DNA of 64,000 nt from Luteimonas aestuarii (lineage in GTDB: Bacteria > Pseudomonadota > Gammaproteobacteria > Xanthomonadales > Xanthomonadaceae). This document shows, in pieces, positions 54,372 through 63,104 of this stretch (the stretch's first letter is position 1; each line of letters starts with the position of its first letter). The notes beneath the pieces are model-generated. The model was not told where the DNA came from. It was given only the letters and a program-made list of their open reading frames with translations, and did not search any database. Where the stretch lies: NCBI RefSeq assembly GCF_004357985.1, contig NZ_SMTF01000001.1, forward strand, positions 186,001-250,000, read 5' to 3'. Position numbers and translations under genes: made by a program.

Positions 54372-55991
54372 CTATCGCAGCAGCGAGGCCCCGGCAATCC
54401 GGTCGCGCAGCCAGAGCCAGGCACGCAGGATCGGCGGACGGATGCGAACGGCACTGGCGCCCCCGCCCGCCCCGGCCGTGGCCGTGGCTGGCGAGGTCGA
54501 CGACGTGCCAGCGGAAGCGGCGACCGGCACCACCTGCGCAACCTGCCCCGCCGCCACCGCCTGGCCCGCGGCGGAAACGGTTCCCGGCAGCAGCGGCTGT
54601 GCACCCGTTGCACGTACCGGCGGGCTGGCCGCCATGTATTCATCCGCGCCGATGTCGTAAGGCGCCACGCGCGCCTGCCGATCGATGTCGTCGGTGACTT
54701 CGGCAACCGTGGTGCCGGCGTTGATGGCGGGGCTGTTCGCCGGCAGGTGCCCGCTGGCGCTCACCGTGTAGGCCGCCTGCTTGCTGTTGGCATCGGTGCC
54801 GCGTGCGGCGCGCCACTGCGCCAGCGTGCCCGCACCGCTGATCCCGCTGTTCGGCCGGCTGTCGCGGAACGTACAGCCGTTGCTGTAGCCATTCCAGTCG
54901 GTCCCCGGCGAGCCGCTGAGCGCGGACAGGCCGCCGAGCTCGGTCGAGTACCGGACCTCGATGCAGCGATTGTTGTTCTGGATCACCAGGTTGTTCTGGA
55001 TCCTGGGGTTGAGGTTCGGCGGACGCCCCGCATGCGAGCCATAGCCCTGGAACACGATGCCGAACATGATCGCCGAGTGCGCGCTCTGCGCGGCGTTGAC
55101 GATGGTGTTGTTGGCCACCACCGCATCGCGCGACGAGTACAGGCCGATGCCGGTGTGCGCGGTGTTGCGGATGACGTTGTTGCGGACGATACCGCCGATG
55201 GCCTCGTAGTACTGCGGGTTGACCGTCAGGTCGAAGAACTCCGGGCTCGTATCGAAGCCGACGAGGATGCCGGCATTGCCCGTGTTCTCGATGCGGTTGC
55301 GCTGCACGATGACGTTGCGCGCGCCGCCCTTGAAGTACAGGCCGGTGGTGGCGGTATCGTGGATGTAGCTGTCCTCCACCAGCATGCCGTCGCCGTTGAC
55401 GTTGTCGATGCCGTCGGCATTGCCGCTGTCGCGCTGGCCGGTGCTGTGGATCTCGACGCGACGGATGATCGCTCGGTTCGACTTGGGCGTGATCTTGATG
55501 CCGTCGCGACCCGTGCCGTGGACCAGCAGGTCCTCGAGGACCACGTCGGACGCGCCGGTATTGCTGGCGGGCCCGCCCTGGTACCAGTTGGTCTGCAGCA
55601 TCACCCCGTAGAAGAAACCGCCGCTGATCTCCAGGTTCGACAGGCGGCTGCCGGAAGCGCCGGGATCGATCTGCACCGTCACCGTATTCGAAGTATTGAT
55701 ATCGCAGTGGATGCGCGCGCGCTGGCCGGACGGCGAGCGCAGCGTCATGCGCTGGCGCAGCCGCACGTCGCACTCGTTGTAGGTGCCTGCGCGGATGGTG
55801 ATGGTGTCGCCGGTAGTGCCGGCCGAGATGGCGCGCTTGACGGTACGATAGGGATTGGACGAACTGCCGTTGCCACTGCTGTCGTTGCCATTGGTGGCTA
55901 CGAACAGTTCGGCTGCCGAGGCGGGAAGCGCGCAGGACAAGACCAGACCGGCAAACAAGGCGCCCGGCCGGCGCAGGGGAACAACAGGCAT
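54372..55991 (-). CDS. Secreted right-handed parallel beta-helix protein
   Basis: 539 residues from ATG 55991, preceded by GAGGG at good spacing. A signal peptide (about 1-28, ending PASAA) is followed by a beta-helix (about 30-430) with coils such as IRRVEIHSTGQRD, GLYFKGGARNVIVQRNRIEN and NTAHTGIGLYSSRDAVVANN. The sequence is very similar to residues 31-450 of the protein at 45876-48635. The C-terminal tail is Ala/Pro-rich and ends in a short basic segment. The fold fits polysaccharide lyases, epimerases or binding proteins. The 257 bp upstream of the next gene (54115-54371) contain only a short GGAACC/GGTTCC hairpin near 54234. Confidence 0.83.
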   Translation of the reverse strand: MPVVPLRRPGALFAGLVLSCALPASAAELFVATNGNDSSGNGSSSNPYRTVKRAISAGTTGDTITIRAGTYNECDVRLRQRMTLRSPSGQRARIHCDINTSNTVTVQIDPGASGSRLSNLEISGGFFYGVMLQTNWYQGGPASNTGASDVVLEDLLVHGTGRDGIKITPKSNRAIIRRVEIHSTGQRDSGNADGIDNVNGDGMLVEDSYIHDTATTGLYFKGGARNVIVQRNRIENTGNAGILVGFDTSPEFFDLTVNPQYYEAIGGIVRNNVIRNTAHTGIGLYSSRDAVVANNTIVNAAQSAHSAIMFGIVFQGYGSHAGRPPNLNPRIQNNLVIQNNNRCIEVRYSTELGGLSALSGSPGTDWNGYSNGCTFRDSRPNSGISGAGTLAQWRAARGTDANSKQAAYTVSASGHLPANSPAINAGTTVAEVTDDIDRQARVAPYDIGADEYMAASPPVRATGAQPLLPGTVSAAGQAVAAGQVAQVVPVAASAGTSSTSPATATAGAGGGASAVRIRPPILRAWLWLRDRIAGASLLR

Positions 55992-56008
55992 GGCACCCTC
56001 GCTGGAAG

Positions 56009-56038
56009 TGTGACAGCGCCCCTGTTTCGCTGTGACAG
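56009..56038. promoter_or_regulatory. Tandem TGTGACAG sites upstream of the beta-helix gene
   Basis: TGTGACAG occurs at 56009-56016 and again at 56031-56038, 22 bp apart (two helical turns), just upstream of the ATG at 55991. TGTGA is the half-site of CRP/Clp-type regulators, but no TGTGA-N6-TCACA palindrome is formed. The surrounding 56040-56100 stretch is unusually AT-rich for this genome, as expected of a promoter region. Confidence 0.35.
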
Positions 56039-56184
56039 AATCCGCAAACACAAGTAAAAACAGGCGATTACGGGATTTAGCGAAGGAATCTAGCACGCCG
56101 GAACGCCAGTCGTTGAGTGTTCCGGCCATCCCGGGTGTGCTTGCGTTCATCAGGGTGGGAATGCCAGAAAATTCTGGCGTGGCG

Positions 56185-56991
56185 CTATCGCTCGTGGAAG
56201 GTGTCTTGCAACCAATCCCCGATCAGGCCGATCGCCTCGCGACGATGGCGCAACGCGAAGAAGATGTGGTCCATGTCGAACCGGATGATGACGCGCAATC
56301 CCGGGTGCCTGCGCGATGGGCCGAAGGTCCGGTCGATCTGGCGCGGATGCAGCAGGTAGTCGGCGACCCCGCCGGTATACAGGGCCAGCACATTCAGGCC
56401 CCGGTCCAGGAGTTCGGCTGCCTGCCGGGTGAATTCGTGCGGTGCGGGCCAGTCGCGCAGGTCATCGACCAGCGCATCGGATGAGTCGCCGCGATGCGCT
56501 GCGTCGCGCCGCAGGCGACGCAGCAACTTGCCAGGCCACGATGCAGGCGAGCTGCCCAGCGCCATCCGCAGCTTCCCCAGGCGATACCAGGTACCGCCCA
56601 CCGCCATGCCGTCGATCATCAACAGACCCTGTACGCGCGCATCGGCCAGCGCCACGCGCCACCCCAGGTCCGCTGCACTACAGATGCCCCCTATCACGAA
56701 GTTCGAGGCGCCCGTGGTCGCCTGCACCGCATCGAGCGCCTGGATGGCGGCCCGGGTTGTTGGCGCCGCCCCTGCGGACATGGCGTCCCCGATGCCGGGG
56801 AGGTCGAAACGCAACACGTGGAATCCTCGCGCGGCCAATCGCCTGGCGAGATCGACATGCAAACGTTGCGGACCGGAACGGTGGATCAGCCCGGCGTTGA
56901 ACAGCACCACGGCGGTTGCATTCGCAGCGCCACCGGCCGGGGTCAGGATGCCGACACCGCCGTAGCCGGGAAGCTCGATCACCCGCTCCAT
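56185..56991 (-). CDS. Alpha/beta hydrolase, exosortase A system-associated hydrolase 1-like
   Basis: 268 residues from ATG 56991, which shares its A with the stop of the upstream hydrolase (TGATG). Alpha/beta-hydrolase fold: VLFNAGLIHRSGPQRLHVDL, GFHVLRFDLPGIGDAMS and a serine-containing elbow FVIGGICSAADLGWRVA (GxCSAA instead of GxSxG). C-terminal DMDHIFFALRHR carries the probable catalytic His. Together with its neighbour it resembles the hydrolase pair of XrtA loci. It could release or transfer the product of the adjacent NRPS, which has no thioesterase. Confidence 0.8.
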   Translation of the reverse strand: MERVIELPGYGGVGILTPAGGAANATAVVLFNAGLIHRSGPQRLHVDLARRLAARGFHVLRFDLPGIGDAMSAGAAPTTRAAIQALDAVQATTGASNFVIGGICSAADLGWRVALADARVQGLLMIDGMAVGGTWYRLGKLRMALGSSPASWPGKLLRRLRRDAAHRGDSSDALVDDLRDWPAPHEFTRQAAELLDRGLNVLALYTGGVADYLLHPRQIDRTFGPSRRHPGLRVIIRFDMDHIFFALRHRREAIGLIGDWLQDTFHER

Positions 56992-57770
56992 CAGGCCCAC
57001 GCCTCCAGGTCCGAAAGCAGCACGTCGACCGCCTCGCGTGCATCCCGCGCCGGCAACAGCCCTTCCAGTTCCACCTGTCCGGCCCAACCTGTAATCGATG
57101 TTGGCAGCACCACCTGTGCATCCACCGCCGTCGTGGCACGCTGCAACGCATCGGCGTCGTCCAGCCAGGCGACGGGAACGCCGTCTGGCCAGTCATGGCC
57201 GTCATAGGCCCGCAAAGCGTCGCGGAAACCCGCGTTCGTCGCGAAGCCGGCCAACTCGCCCGCCTCGCGAACAGGCCCTGGCCGAGCGAACGGGTAGCGT
57301 TTGCCCGAACTGCGTTCCCCGGCGTCCAGCATTTCCAGCTGGTGCAGGTAACCCGCGGCGTCCAGCACCGGTTGCCACAACCAGACGGCGGACGCGTACA
57401 ACTCGGCCGCGTGCGCACGCGCGAACAAGGCGGAGGCACGCACGGCCAGCACGATCAGGGGTGCGCCATCGCTGCGGCTGCGCAAGGCTTCCGCGGCATG
57501 GGCGAGGTCCTCGCCGACGCGCGCGGGATCGAACGCGGTGCTGTCGCCGTCGGCATCGCCGGTACCGTGGTAGTCGAAGCGCAGGCAGCACAAGCCGTCC
57601 GCGGCCAGCAGGCTGGCAAGCCCGGCGAACAGGCGATGGCTGCGCACATGTTCGTGCAGCAGCGGCGGGCACAGCAGCACCGCGGCGCGCGGCGCATCGA
57701 CGTGATGGTAGACCCCGAACAACGCGCGCGACACGGGACCGAAACGAAAAGCGTCGATGCGTTCACTCAT
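56991..57770 (-). CDS. Alpha/beta hydrolase-like protein, exosortase A system-associated hydrolase 2-like
   Basis: 259 residues. The fold is indicated by VLLCPPLLHEHVRSHRLFAG and LCCLRFDYHGTGDADGDSTA. The expected nucleophile elbow reads LIVLAVRASALFARAH, with no G-x-S-x-G motif and no serine at the usual place. The protein may therefore be non-catalytic, or use a different residue, as seems common in this hydrolase family. It begins 45 bp after the NRPS stop and is translationally coupled to hydrolase 1. Confidence 0.72.
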   Translation of the reverse strand: MSERIDAFRFGPVSRALFGVYHHVDAPRAAVLLCPPLLHEHVRSHRLFAGLASLLAADGLCCLRFDYHGTGDADGDSTAFDPARVGEDLAHAAEALRSRSDGAPLIVLAVRASALFARAHAAELYASAVWLWQPVLDAAGYLHQLEMLDAGERSSGKRYPFARPGPVREAGELAGFATNAGFRDALRAYDGHDWPDGVPVAWLDDADALQRATTAVDAQVVLPTSITGWAGQVELEGLLPARDAREAVDVLLSDLEAWA

Positions 57771-57815
57771 GCCTGCAGTGTGCCATGGCGGAATCCCAGG
57801 GCTTCACGGCGCTCC

Positions 57816-59633
57816 TCAAGCGTGCGTTGCGGCCGCGCTGCCGGCGATCGACGTTTCGGGAACCCCATCCTGCGGCAGGGCCTCGGCCAGCTGCGACAAC
57901 GTGGACGACGCCAGCGCAAGCAGGTTGAGGCGCATCCCGGTGTCCCTCTGCACGCGATTGATCAACTTGATCGCAAGCATCGAATGCCCGCCGGCATCGA
58001 AGAAATTGTCATCCGGTGCCACGGCATCGCCGATCACCTCGGCACAGGTCGCCACCAGGTAGCGAAGCGCCGGCGAAGCAGCGGACAGGTCGATCCCGCG
58101 CGTGGTGCCGCGCGACGCAGGCGCAGGCAGGGCCTTGCGATCGACCTTGCCGTTTGGCAGCAACGGAATGGCATCCAGCACCACCAGGTGTTGCGGCACC
58201 ATGTAGCCTGGCAACTTGCCGCGCACATGCTCGAACAGCGCGTGCGGGCCTGCCTCTCCCGCGCCCACCACCACGTAACCTACCAGGCGCACATCACCAG
58301 GCGCATCTTCGCGCGCAATCACCACGGCGCGTGCCACGCCTTCCGCGGACAGCAGCACCTGCTCGATCTCGCCCAACTCGATCCGGTAGCCACGGATCTT
58401 CACCTGGCTGTCCAGACGCCCACGACACTCGAGGTTGCCGTCGGGCAACAGCCGCCCCTGGTCGCCGGTACGGTAGAGCCGCGCACCCGGTACGTCCGAG
58501 AACGGATCGGGCACGAAGCGTTCGGCGGTCAGCTCGTCCCGGTGCAGGTAGCCGCGACCCACGCCATCGCCACCGATGCATATTTCCCCCGGGATGCCAA
58601 CCGGCACGCGCCGCCCGGACTTGTCCAGCACATGGATCCGGGTATTGGCGATGGGCTTGCCGACCAGGATCTGCCTGCAGTCCGCCGGCACGCGCCACAG
58701 CGTCGACCAGATCGTGGTCTCGGTGGGGCCGTACAGGTTCCAGAGTTCGCCGCAACGCGCGGCCAGCGCATGCGCGAGGTCCAGCGGCATCGGTTCACCG
58801 CCGCACAAAGCCTTGAACCCGGGGTCACCCTGCCAGCCCGCGTCCAGCAGCAGCCGCCAGCTGCTGGGCGTCGCTTGCAGGATGTTGATGCCACGCGATT
58901 CGACCAGGGCGCGCAGGGCGTCGCCATCCATCGCCTGATCTCGCGTGGCGATGACCACCGTGCCACCGGCGATGAGCGGCAGGTACAGCTCCAGCCCGGC
59001 GATGTCGAAGGACAATGTGGTCACCGCCAGCAACCGGTCGCCCTCGCCCATGCCCGGCTCGCGTTGCATGCTGCGCAGGAAGTTGACGACGCTTCGGTGC
59101 TCGATGGCCACGCCCTTGGGCAAGCCGGTGGAACCCGACGTATAGAGCACATAGGCCAGGTCGCACCCGGAGGCGGCGTCACGACAGGCATCGACAGGGA
59201 AGTTGGACGTTGCCTCCCTGCGCATCACCTCCTCGACCGCCAGCACCTGGTGACCGCCGCCTGGCACGTCCGCGGCGAGCGACGATTGCGTGAGCACGAA
59301 CGACAGGCTCGAGTCGGACACCATGTGCTGCAACCGGTCCGGCGGGAAGTCCGGGTCCAGCGGAATGTAGGTGCCGCCCGCCTGCATGACCGCCAGCAGC
59401 GCCACCAGCATGTCCAGCGAGCGCTCCAGGTGGATGCCGACCATGGTGCCGCGGCCGACGCCCCGCGCACGCAGTGCCGCGGCGACACGATCGGTCGCCG
59501 CAAGCAGCTCGCGGTAGGTCAGAGACGCATTGCCGGATTCCGCCGCCAGTGCATCGGGCGTGCGAATCGCCTGCGCACGGACGAGGTGTTCGACCCGGCA
59601 TTCCGTGGCCGCCGGCAAGGAAGCGTCGGCCAT
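57816..59633 (-). CDS. NRPS adenylation-PCP protein, predicted glycine-activating
   Basis: 605 residues from ATG 59633 (TGATG overlap with the preceding gene). Adenylation domain (about 10-500): A2/A3 LYTSGSTGLPKGVAIEHRS, A5 NLYGPTETTIWST, A7 YRTGDQGRLLPDG, A8 GRLDSQVKIRGYRIELGEIE and A10 LPNGKVDRKAL. The ten specificity positions read D-I-L-Q-L-G-L-I-W-K, the published code for glycine. The PCP (about 520-590) has DNFFDAGGHSM with pantetheine Ser551. There is no condensation or thioesterase domain; condensation is supplied by the upstream protein. Confidence 0.93.
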   Translation of the reverse strand: MADASLPAATECRVEHLVRAQAIRTPDALAAESGNASLTYRELLAATDRVAAALRARGVGRGTMVGIHLERSLDMLVALLAVMQAGGTYIPLDPDFPPDRLQHMVSDSSLSFVLTQSSLAADVPGGGHQVLAVEEVMRREATSNFPVDACRDAASGCDLAYVLYTSGSTGLPKGVAIEHRSVVNFLRSMQREPGMGEGDRLLAVTTLSFDIAGLELYLPLIAGGTVVIATRDQAMDGDALRALVESRGINILQATPSSWRLLLDAGWQGDPGFKALCGGEPMPLDLAHALAARCGELWNLYGPTETTIWSTLWRVPADCRQILVGKPIANTRIHVLDKSGRRVPVGIPGEICIGGDGVGRGYLHRDELTAERFVPDPFSDVPGARLYRTGDQGRLLPDGNLECRGRLDSQVKIRGYRIELGEIEQVLLSAEGVARAVVIAREDAPGDVRLVGYVVVGAGEAGPHALFEHVRGKLPGYMVPQHLVVLDAIPLLPNGKVDRKALPAPASRGTTRGIDLSAASPALRYLVATCAEVIGDAVAPDDNFFDAGGHSMLAIKLINRVQRDTGMRLNLLALASSTLSQLAEALPQDGVPETSIAGSAAATHA

Positions 59634-62600
59634 CAGCGCCCCCAACCCGCGAAGGCAGCCGACGCCTCGGCTTCGGCGACCAGCGGCAGATCGCCGATGG
59701 ACTGCGCGCTGTCGGCCACCACGCCACGCAGCAGCTCGACATAGTGTCCAGTCCAGCGCGAGATGGTCTCCGCGTCGAACAGGTCGCTGGCATAGTCCCA
59801 ATCGATCACCAGGCTTCCGCCGCGCGATTCGATGATGTTGAAGAACATGTCGAAATAGATCGCGCGCCTCGGGTTCTCATGGGTCTCGACCTGGCAGCCC
59901 CCGAGGTCCAGCTTCGCGAAATAGCCGCTGTAATTGAAGATCGCCTCGACCAGCGGCAACCGCCCCGGTTCCCGCGGCACCGACAACGCGTTGACCACCT
60001 GGCCCAGCGACGCGTCCTGATGCTCGAAGGCATCGAACAGGTTGCGTTGCGTTTCGCTCGCCAGTGTCGCAAAGGATTTATCGTGCATGGTCGCTGCGCG
60101 CACCGGCAGCGCGTTGACGCAGTATCCCACCGTCTCCAGCCCCGTATGTGCCTGTCCGGCCACCGGCACCCCCACCACCAGATCTTCCTGCCCGCCCAGC
60201 CGCGACAGCAGCGACTGGAACGCGCTCAGCAGCACCACGTTGAGGCTTGTCTTCAAGGCCTTGGCGGTGCCGCGAAGCGAGTGCGACAACTCCGCGTCCA
60301 GCACGTGGTGCAGCGTGGCGCCGCGATGGCTGGGCAACGCCGTCCGCGGTCGATCCGTCGGCAGTTCGAGCGGCGGCGGGAGCGTGTCGTACACGCCTCG
60401 CCAGTAGCGCAGGGCCGCGTCACGCGCGGGTGCGGCACCGTCGCCCACGCGGTGCGCGTATACGCTGAACGGAACGATGCGGTCGCCCGATGCGGCATCG
60501 ACCCCGGCATCGGATGCGTACACATCGGCGATACGCCCCATCAATACGTCAGCGGAATATCCGTCGAAGACGATATGGTGGCAGTAGACGACGAACAGGT
60601 GTGCGTCGGCAGCCAGTTTCAACAGCTGCGCCCGCACCAGGGGTCCATGCTCCAGGTCGAACGGCGTCAACGCTTCCTGTTCCAGAACGGCATCGACGCG
60701 CTGCTTGCGCTCCGACTCGTCCAGCGCGGAAAGATCGGTGAACCCGATCTCGAACGTAGCGTCTTCATCGACCCATTGCATCTGCCCGTCGGCGTCGAAG
60801 CGGTAGCGGAACGCTTCCTGCTCGCCCAGCGCCGTGCGTACTGCGGCGACGAAACGGTCCGCATCCAGCGGTCCGTCGATCCGCACCGAATCGGATTCGT
60901 TGAAGGCACAACTGGCCATGTCGCCCATCTGCGAGGCGAACCACACCTCGCGCTGCGCGTCGGTCAGGGGCAGCGTGCGGCGCCACGGGATGGCCTTCGC
61001 CGTCTCCGGCGCCGCCGGCAGCAGGCCATCGGCCTGCATCTCGAGGACGCTGTCCTTGAATGCGGCGATGATCGCGTCGACATCCTCGTCGGTGTGCGCG
61101 GCGGTCATATAGCTTGGGAAGTTCTCCAGCACGTGGATGCCGCGTGCGCGCAGGTGGAAGAACAGCAGCGTCGCCAGCTCGCCCTCCTCCTGCACGCGGA
61201 TGAACATCTGCGAGGCGAAGTGCGGAATGTGGATCTTGAGCCCGCGCTCCTTGAAGAACGTATTGAGTTCGGTCGCAAAGCGCGTGGTGCGCTTGTTCAC
61301 CGTCTCTTGCAGCGACGGGCCCTGCGCCTTGATGTACTTCAGCGCGGCATGCACGGCGGCGATCGCCAGCGGATGGCGCACGAACGTGCCGGCGAAGAAG
61401 GTCACCCCCGCGGACGGGAACGAATCGTCGCCGTACTGCCATTGGCCTCCGTCGAACGTGTCCATGAAGCGCGCACGCCCCGCGACCACGCCGATCGGCA
61501 TGCCGCCGCCGATGATCTTGCCGTAGGTGGCCAGGTCGGCCTGGATGCCGTAATACTCCTGCGCGCCGCCGGGGCGGATGCGGAAGCCGGTGATGACCTC
61601 GTCGAACACCAGCACGATGCCGGCGTCCTCGGTCAGCGTGCGCAGCTTCTTCAGGAACTCGTGCGGCTGGAAGTCGGGCCGGCGGCTCTGCACGGGCTCG
61701 ACCAGCACCGCGGCGATGTCGCCCGCATGCTGGCGGATGATGTCCAGCGATTCGTCCTCGCCGTAGTCGAGCACGATCACGTCCTCGACCGCGCGGAACG
61801 GGATGCCCGGCGCCAGCGGGAAGGTCCGCCGCTCGCCCTTGGCGTTCTTCGTCACGCGCACCAGCACCTCATCGAAATTGCCGTGGTAGTCGCCGGAGAA
61901 CACCACGATCTTGTTGCGGCCGGTGTAGGTGCGCGCCAGGCGGATCGCAGCCTGCACCGCTTCGGAGCCGGTGTTGACCCAGCTCACGCGGTCCATCCCC
62001 GTCAGCTCGCAGAAGAGCTGGGCGGCCTCGCCCGCCAGCGGCGTCTGCGGCCCGACCTCGATCCCCTTGTCGAGCTGCGCTTTCAGCGCATCCGAGATGA
62101 ACGACGGACTGTGGCCGAGGAAGTTGGGGCCGAAGCCGTTGAGGATGTCGATGTACTCGTTGCCGTCGATGTCACGCAGGCGGCAGCCGCGCGAGCCTTC
62201 GATCACGATCGGGTACACCATTTCCTTCCACAGCCGGTTGAATCCTGCCGCGGTGCGCGGATCGGCATGGTGCGCGCGATGCGCCTGCACATGCTGCTTG
62301 GAACGCGCGGTGCGTGCGTTGTAGCGCGCGGTCAGCCGCGCGATGTGTTCACGCTGGCGGCGCGTGAGCACGCGCTCCTCGCGGCCGACCTGCGGTCCGA
62401 AGCCCTTCGGCATGGCAGGCTTGTCGTCCGCAGGCTTGACATCCGTCGCTGCCGCCACATCCAACGCAGGTTGCGCTGCGGCTGGCACGGCCGGCACTGG
62501 TTGCGCCACGGGCATTACGGCACGCGCCACGGGCATTGCCGCGGAGGTGCCGCCAGCCTTCATCGCCTGCAACAACTGGATCTGCTGCGACATCAACGCC

Positions 62601-63061
62601 AGCTGTTGCGCCATCACCCCCTGCAGGCCACCCGCGGCCGGCCCGGCAGACACGGTCGCAGACATCGCGGCCAGGCCAGCGGATACCGGGGCAGGCATCG
62701 GCTCGGCCACGGGTACCCGATCGGCGACGACACCCTCACCCGAAATCGCATCGACCGGCGCAGCCATCGCAGCGCCCGGCGCTGGCACGGCCGCAGTATC
62801 CGACGGCAATGCGGCATCGAGATGCTCGGCCAGCGCGCGCAGCGTCGGCAACTCGTCGAACAACTGCCGGAAGGTGATCTTCACCCCGTACTCGCCCTGG
62901 AATGCCGACGCGAGCTGGGTCAGGAACAGTGAATCGAAGCCAAGGTCGAGGAACGTCGAGGTCTCGACCAGGTCGTCGGGCGCATAGCCGGAGAGGTCTG
63001 CCGCCACCGTGCGCAAGCGCTCGACGATCCTTGCAATGCGCAATTGTCCTACCGCCGCCAT
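59633..63061 (-). CDS. Hybrid PKS-NRPS protein: ACP - aminotransferase - condensation
   Basis: 1142 residues from ATG 63061, preceded by GGAG at 8-base spacing. The ACP (1-85) has LGFDSLFLTQL with Ser44. A flexible Ala/Pro linker (about 85-215) includes a VMAQQLALMSQQIQLLQ helix. The class III aminotransferase of the GSA-aminomutase type (about 220-690) has NTGSEAVQAAIRLAR, VLVFDEVITGF and PLP Lys515 in YGKIIGGGMPIG. The condensation domain (about 700-1130) has CHHIVFDGYS (His828-Asp834). The order ACP-AMT-C matches the beta-aminoacyl module of mycosubtilin/iturin synthetases. It probably aminates a beta-ketoacyl-ACP and joins it to the glycine on the next protein. Confidence 0.93.
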   Translation of the reverse strand: MAAVGQLRIARIVERLRTVAADLSGYAPDDLVETSTFLDLGFDSLFLTQLASAFQGEYGVKITFRQLFDELPTLRALAEHLDAALPSDTAAVPAPGAAMAAPVDAISGEGVVADRVPVAEPMPAPVSAGLAAMSATVSAGPAAGGLQGVMAQQLALMSQQIQLLQAMKAGGTSAAMPVARAVMPVAQPVPAVPAAAQPALDVAAATDVKPADDKPAMPKGFGPQVGREERVLTRRQREHIARLTARYNARTARSKQHVQAHRAHHADPRTAAGFNRLWKEMVYPIVIEGSRGCRLRDIDGNEYIDILNGFGPNFLGHSPSFISDALKAQLDKGIEVGPQTPLAGEAAQLFCELTGMDRVSWVNTGSEAVQAAIRLARTYTGRNKIVVFSGDYHGNFDEVLVRVTKNAKGERRTFPLAPGIPFRAVEDVIVLDYGEDESLDIIRQHAGDIAAVLVEPVQSRRPDFQPHEFLKKLRTLTEDAGIVLVFDEVITGFRIRPGGAQEYYGIQADLATYGKIIGGGMPIGVVAGRARFMDTFDGGQWQYGDDSFPSAGVTFFAGTFVRHPLAIAAVHAALKYIKAQGPSLQETVNKRTTRFATELNTFFKERGLKIHIPHFASQMFIRVQEEGELATLLFFHLRARGIHVLENFPSYMTAAHTDEDVDAIIAAFKDSVLEMQADGLLPAAPETAKAIPWRRTLPLTDAQREVWFASQMGDMASCAFNESDSVRIDGPLDADRFVAAVRTALGEQEAFRYRFDADGQMQWVDEDATFEIGFTDLSALDESERKQRVDAVLEQEALTPFDLEHGPLVRAQLLKLAADAHLFVVYCHHIVFDGYSADVLMGRIADVYASDAGVDAASGDRIVPFSVYAHRVGDGAAPARDAALRYWRGVYDTLPPPLELPTDRPRTALPSHRGATLHHVLDAELSHSLRGTAKALKTSLNVVLLSAFQSLLSRLGGQEDLVVGVPVAGQAHTGLETVGYCVNALPVRAATMHDKSFATLASETQRNLFDAFEHQDASLGQVVNALSVPREPGRLPLVEAIFNYSGYFAKLDLGGCQVETHENPRRAIYFDMFFNIIESRGGSLVIDWDYASDLFDAETISRWTGHYVELLRGVVADSAQSIGDLPLVAEAEASAAFAGWGR

Positions 63062-63104
63062 CCTGATTCTCCGCAAATACCGTGGCCCACATGGACCAAT
63101 AACG

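Noticed and set aside
59474..62932. A very long open frame (over 1100 codons) on the plus strand opposite the ACP-aminotransferase-condensation gene
   Set aside because: Its translation is Arg/Gln/His-rich with no domain, and the minus strand encodes clear PKS-NRPS domains. Long antisense frames are expected in such GC-rich coding DNA.
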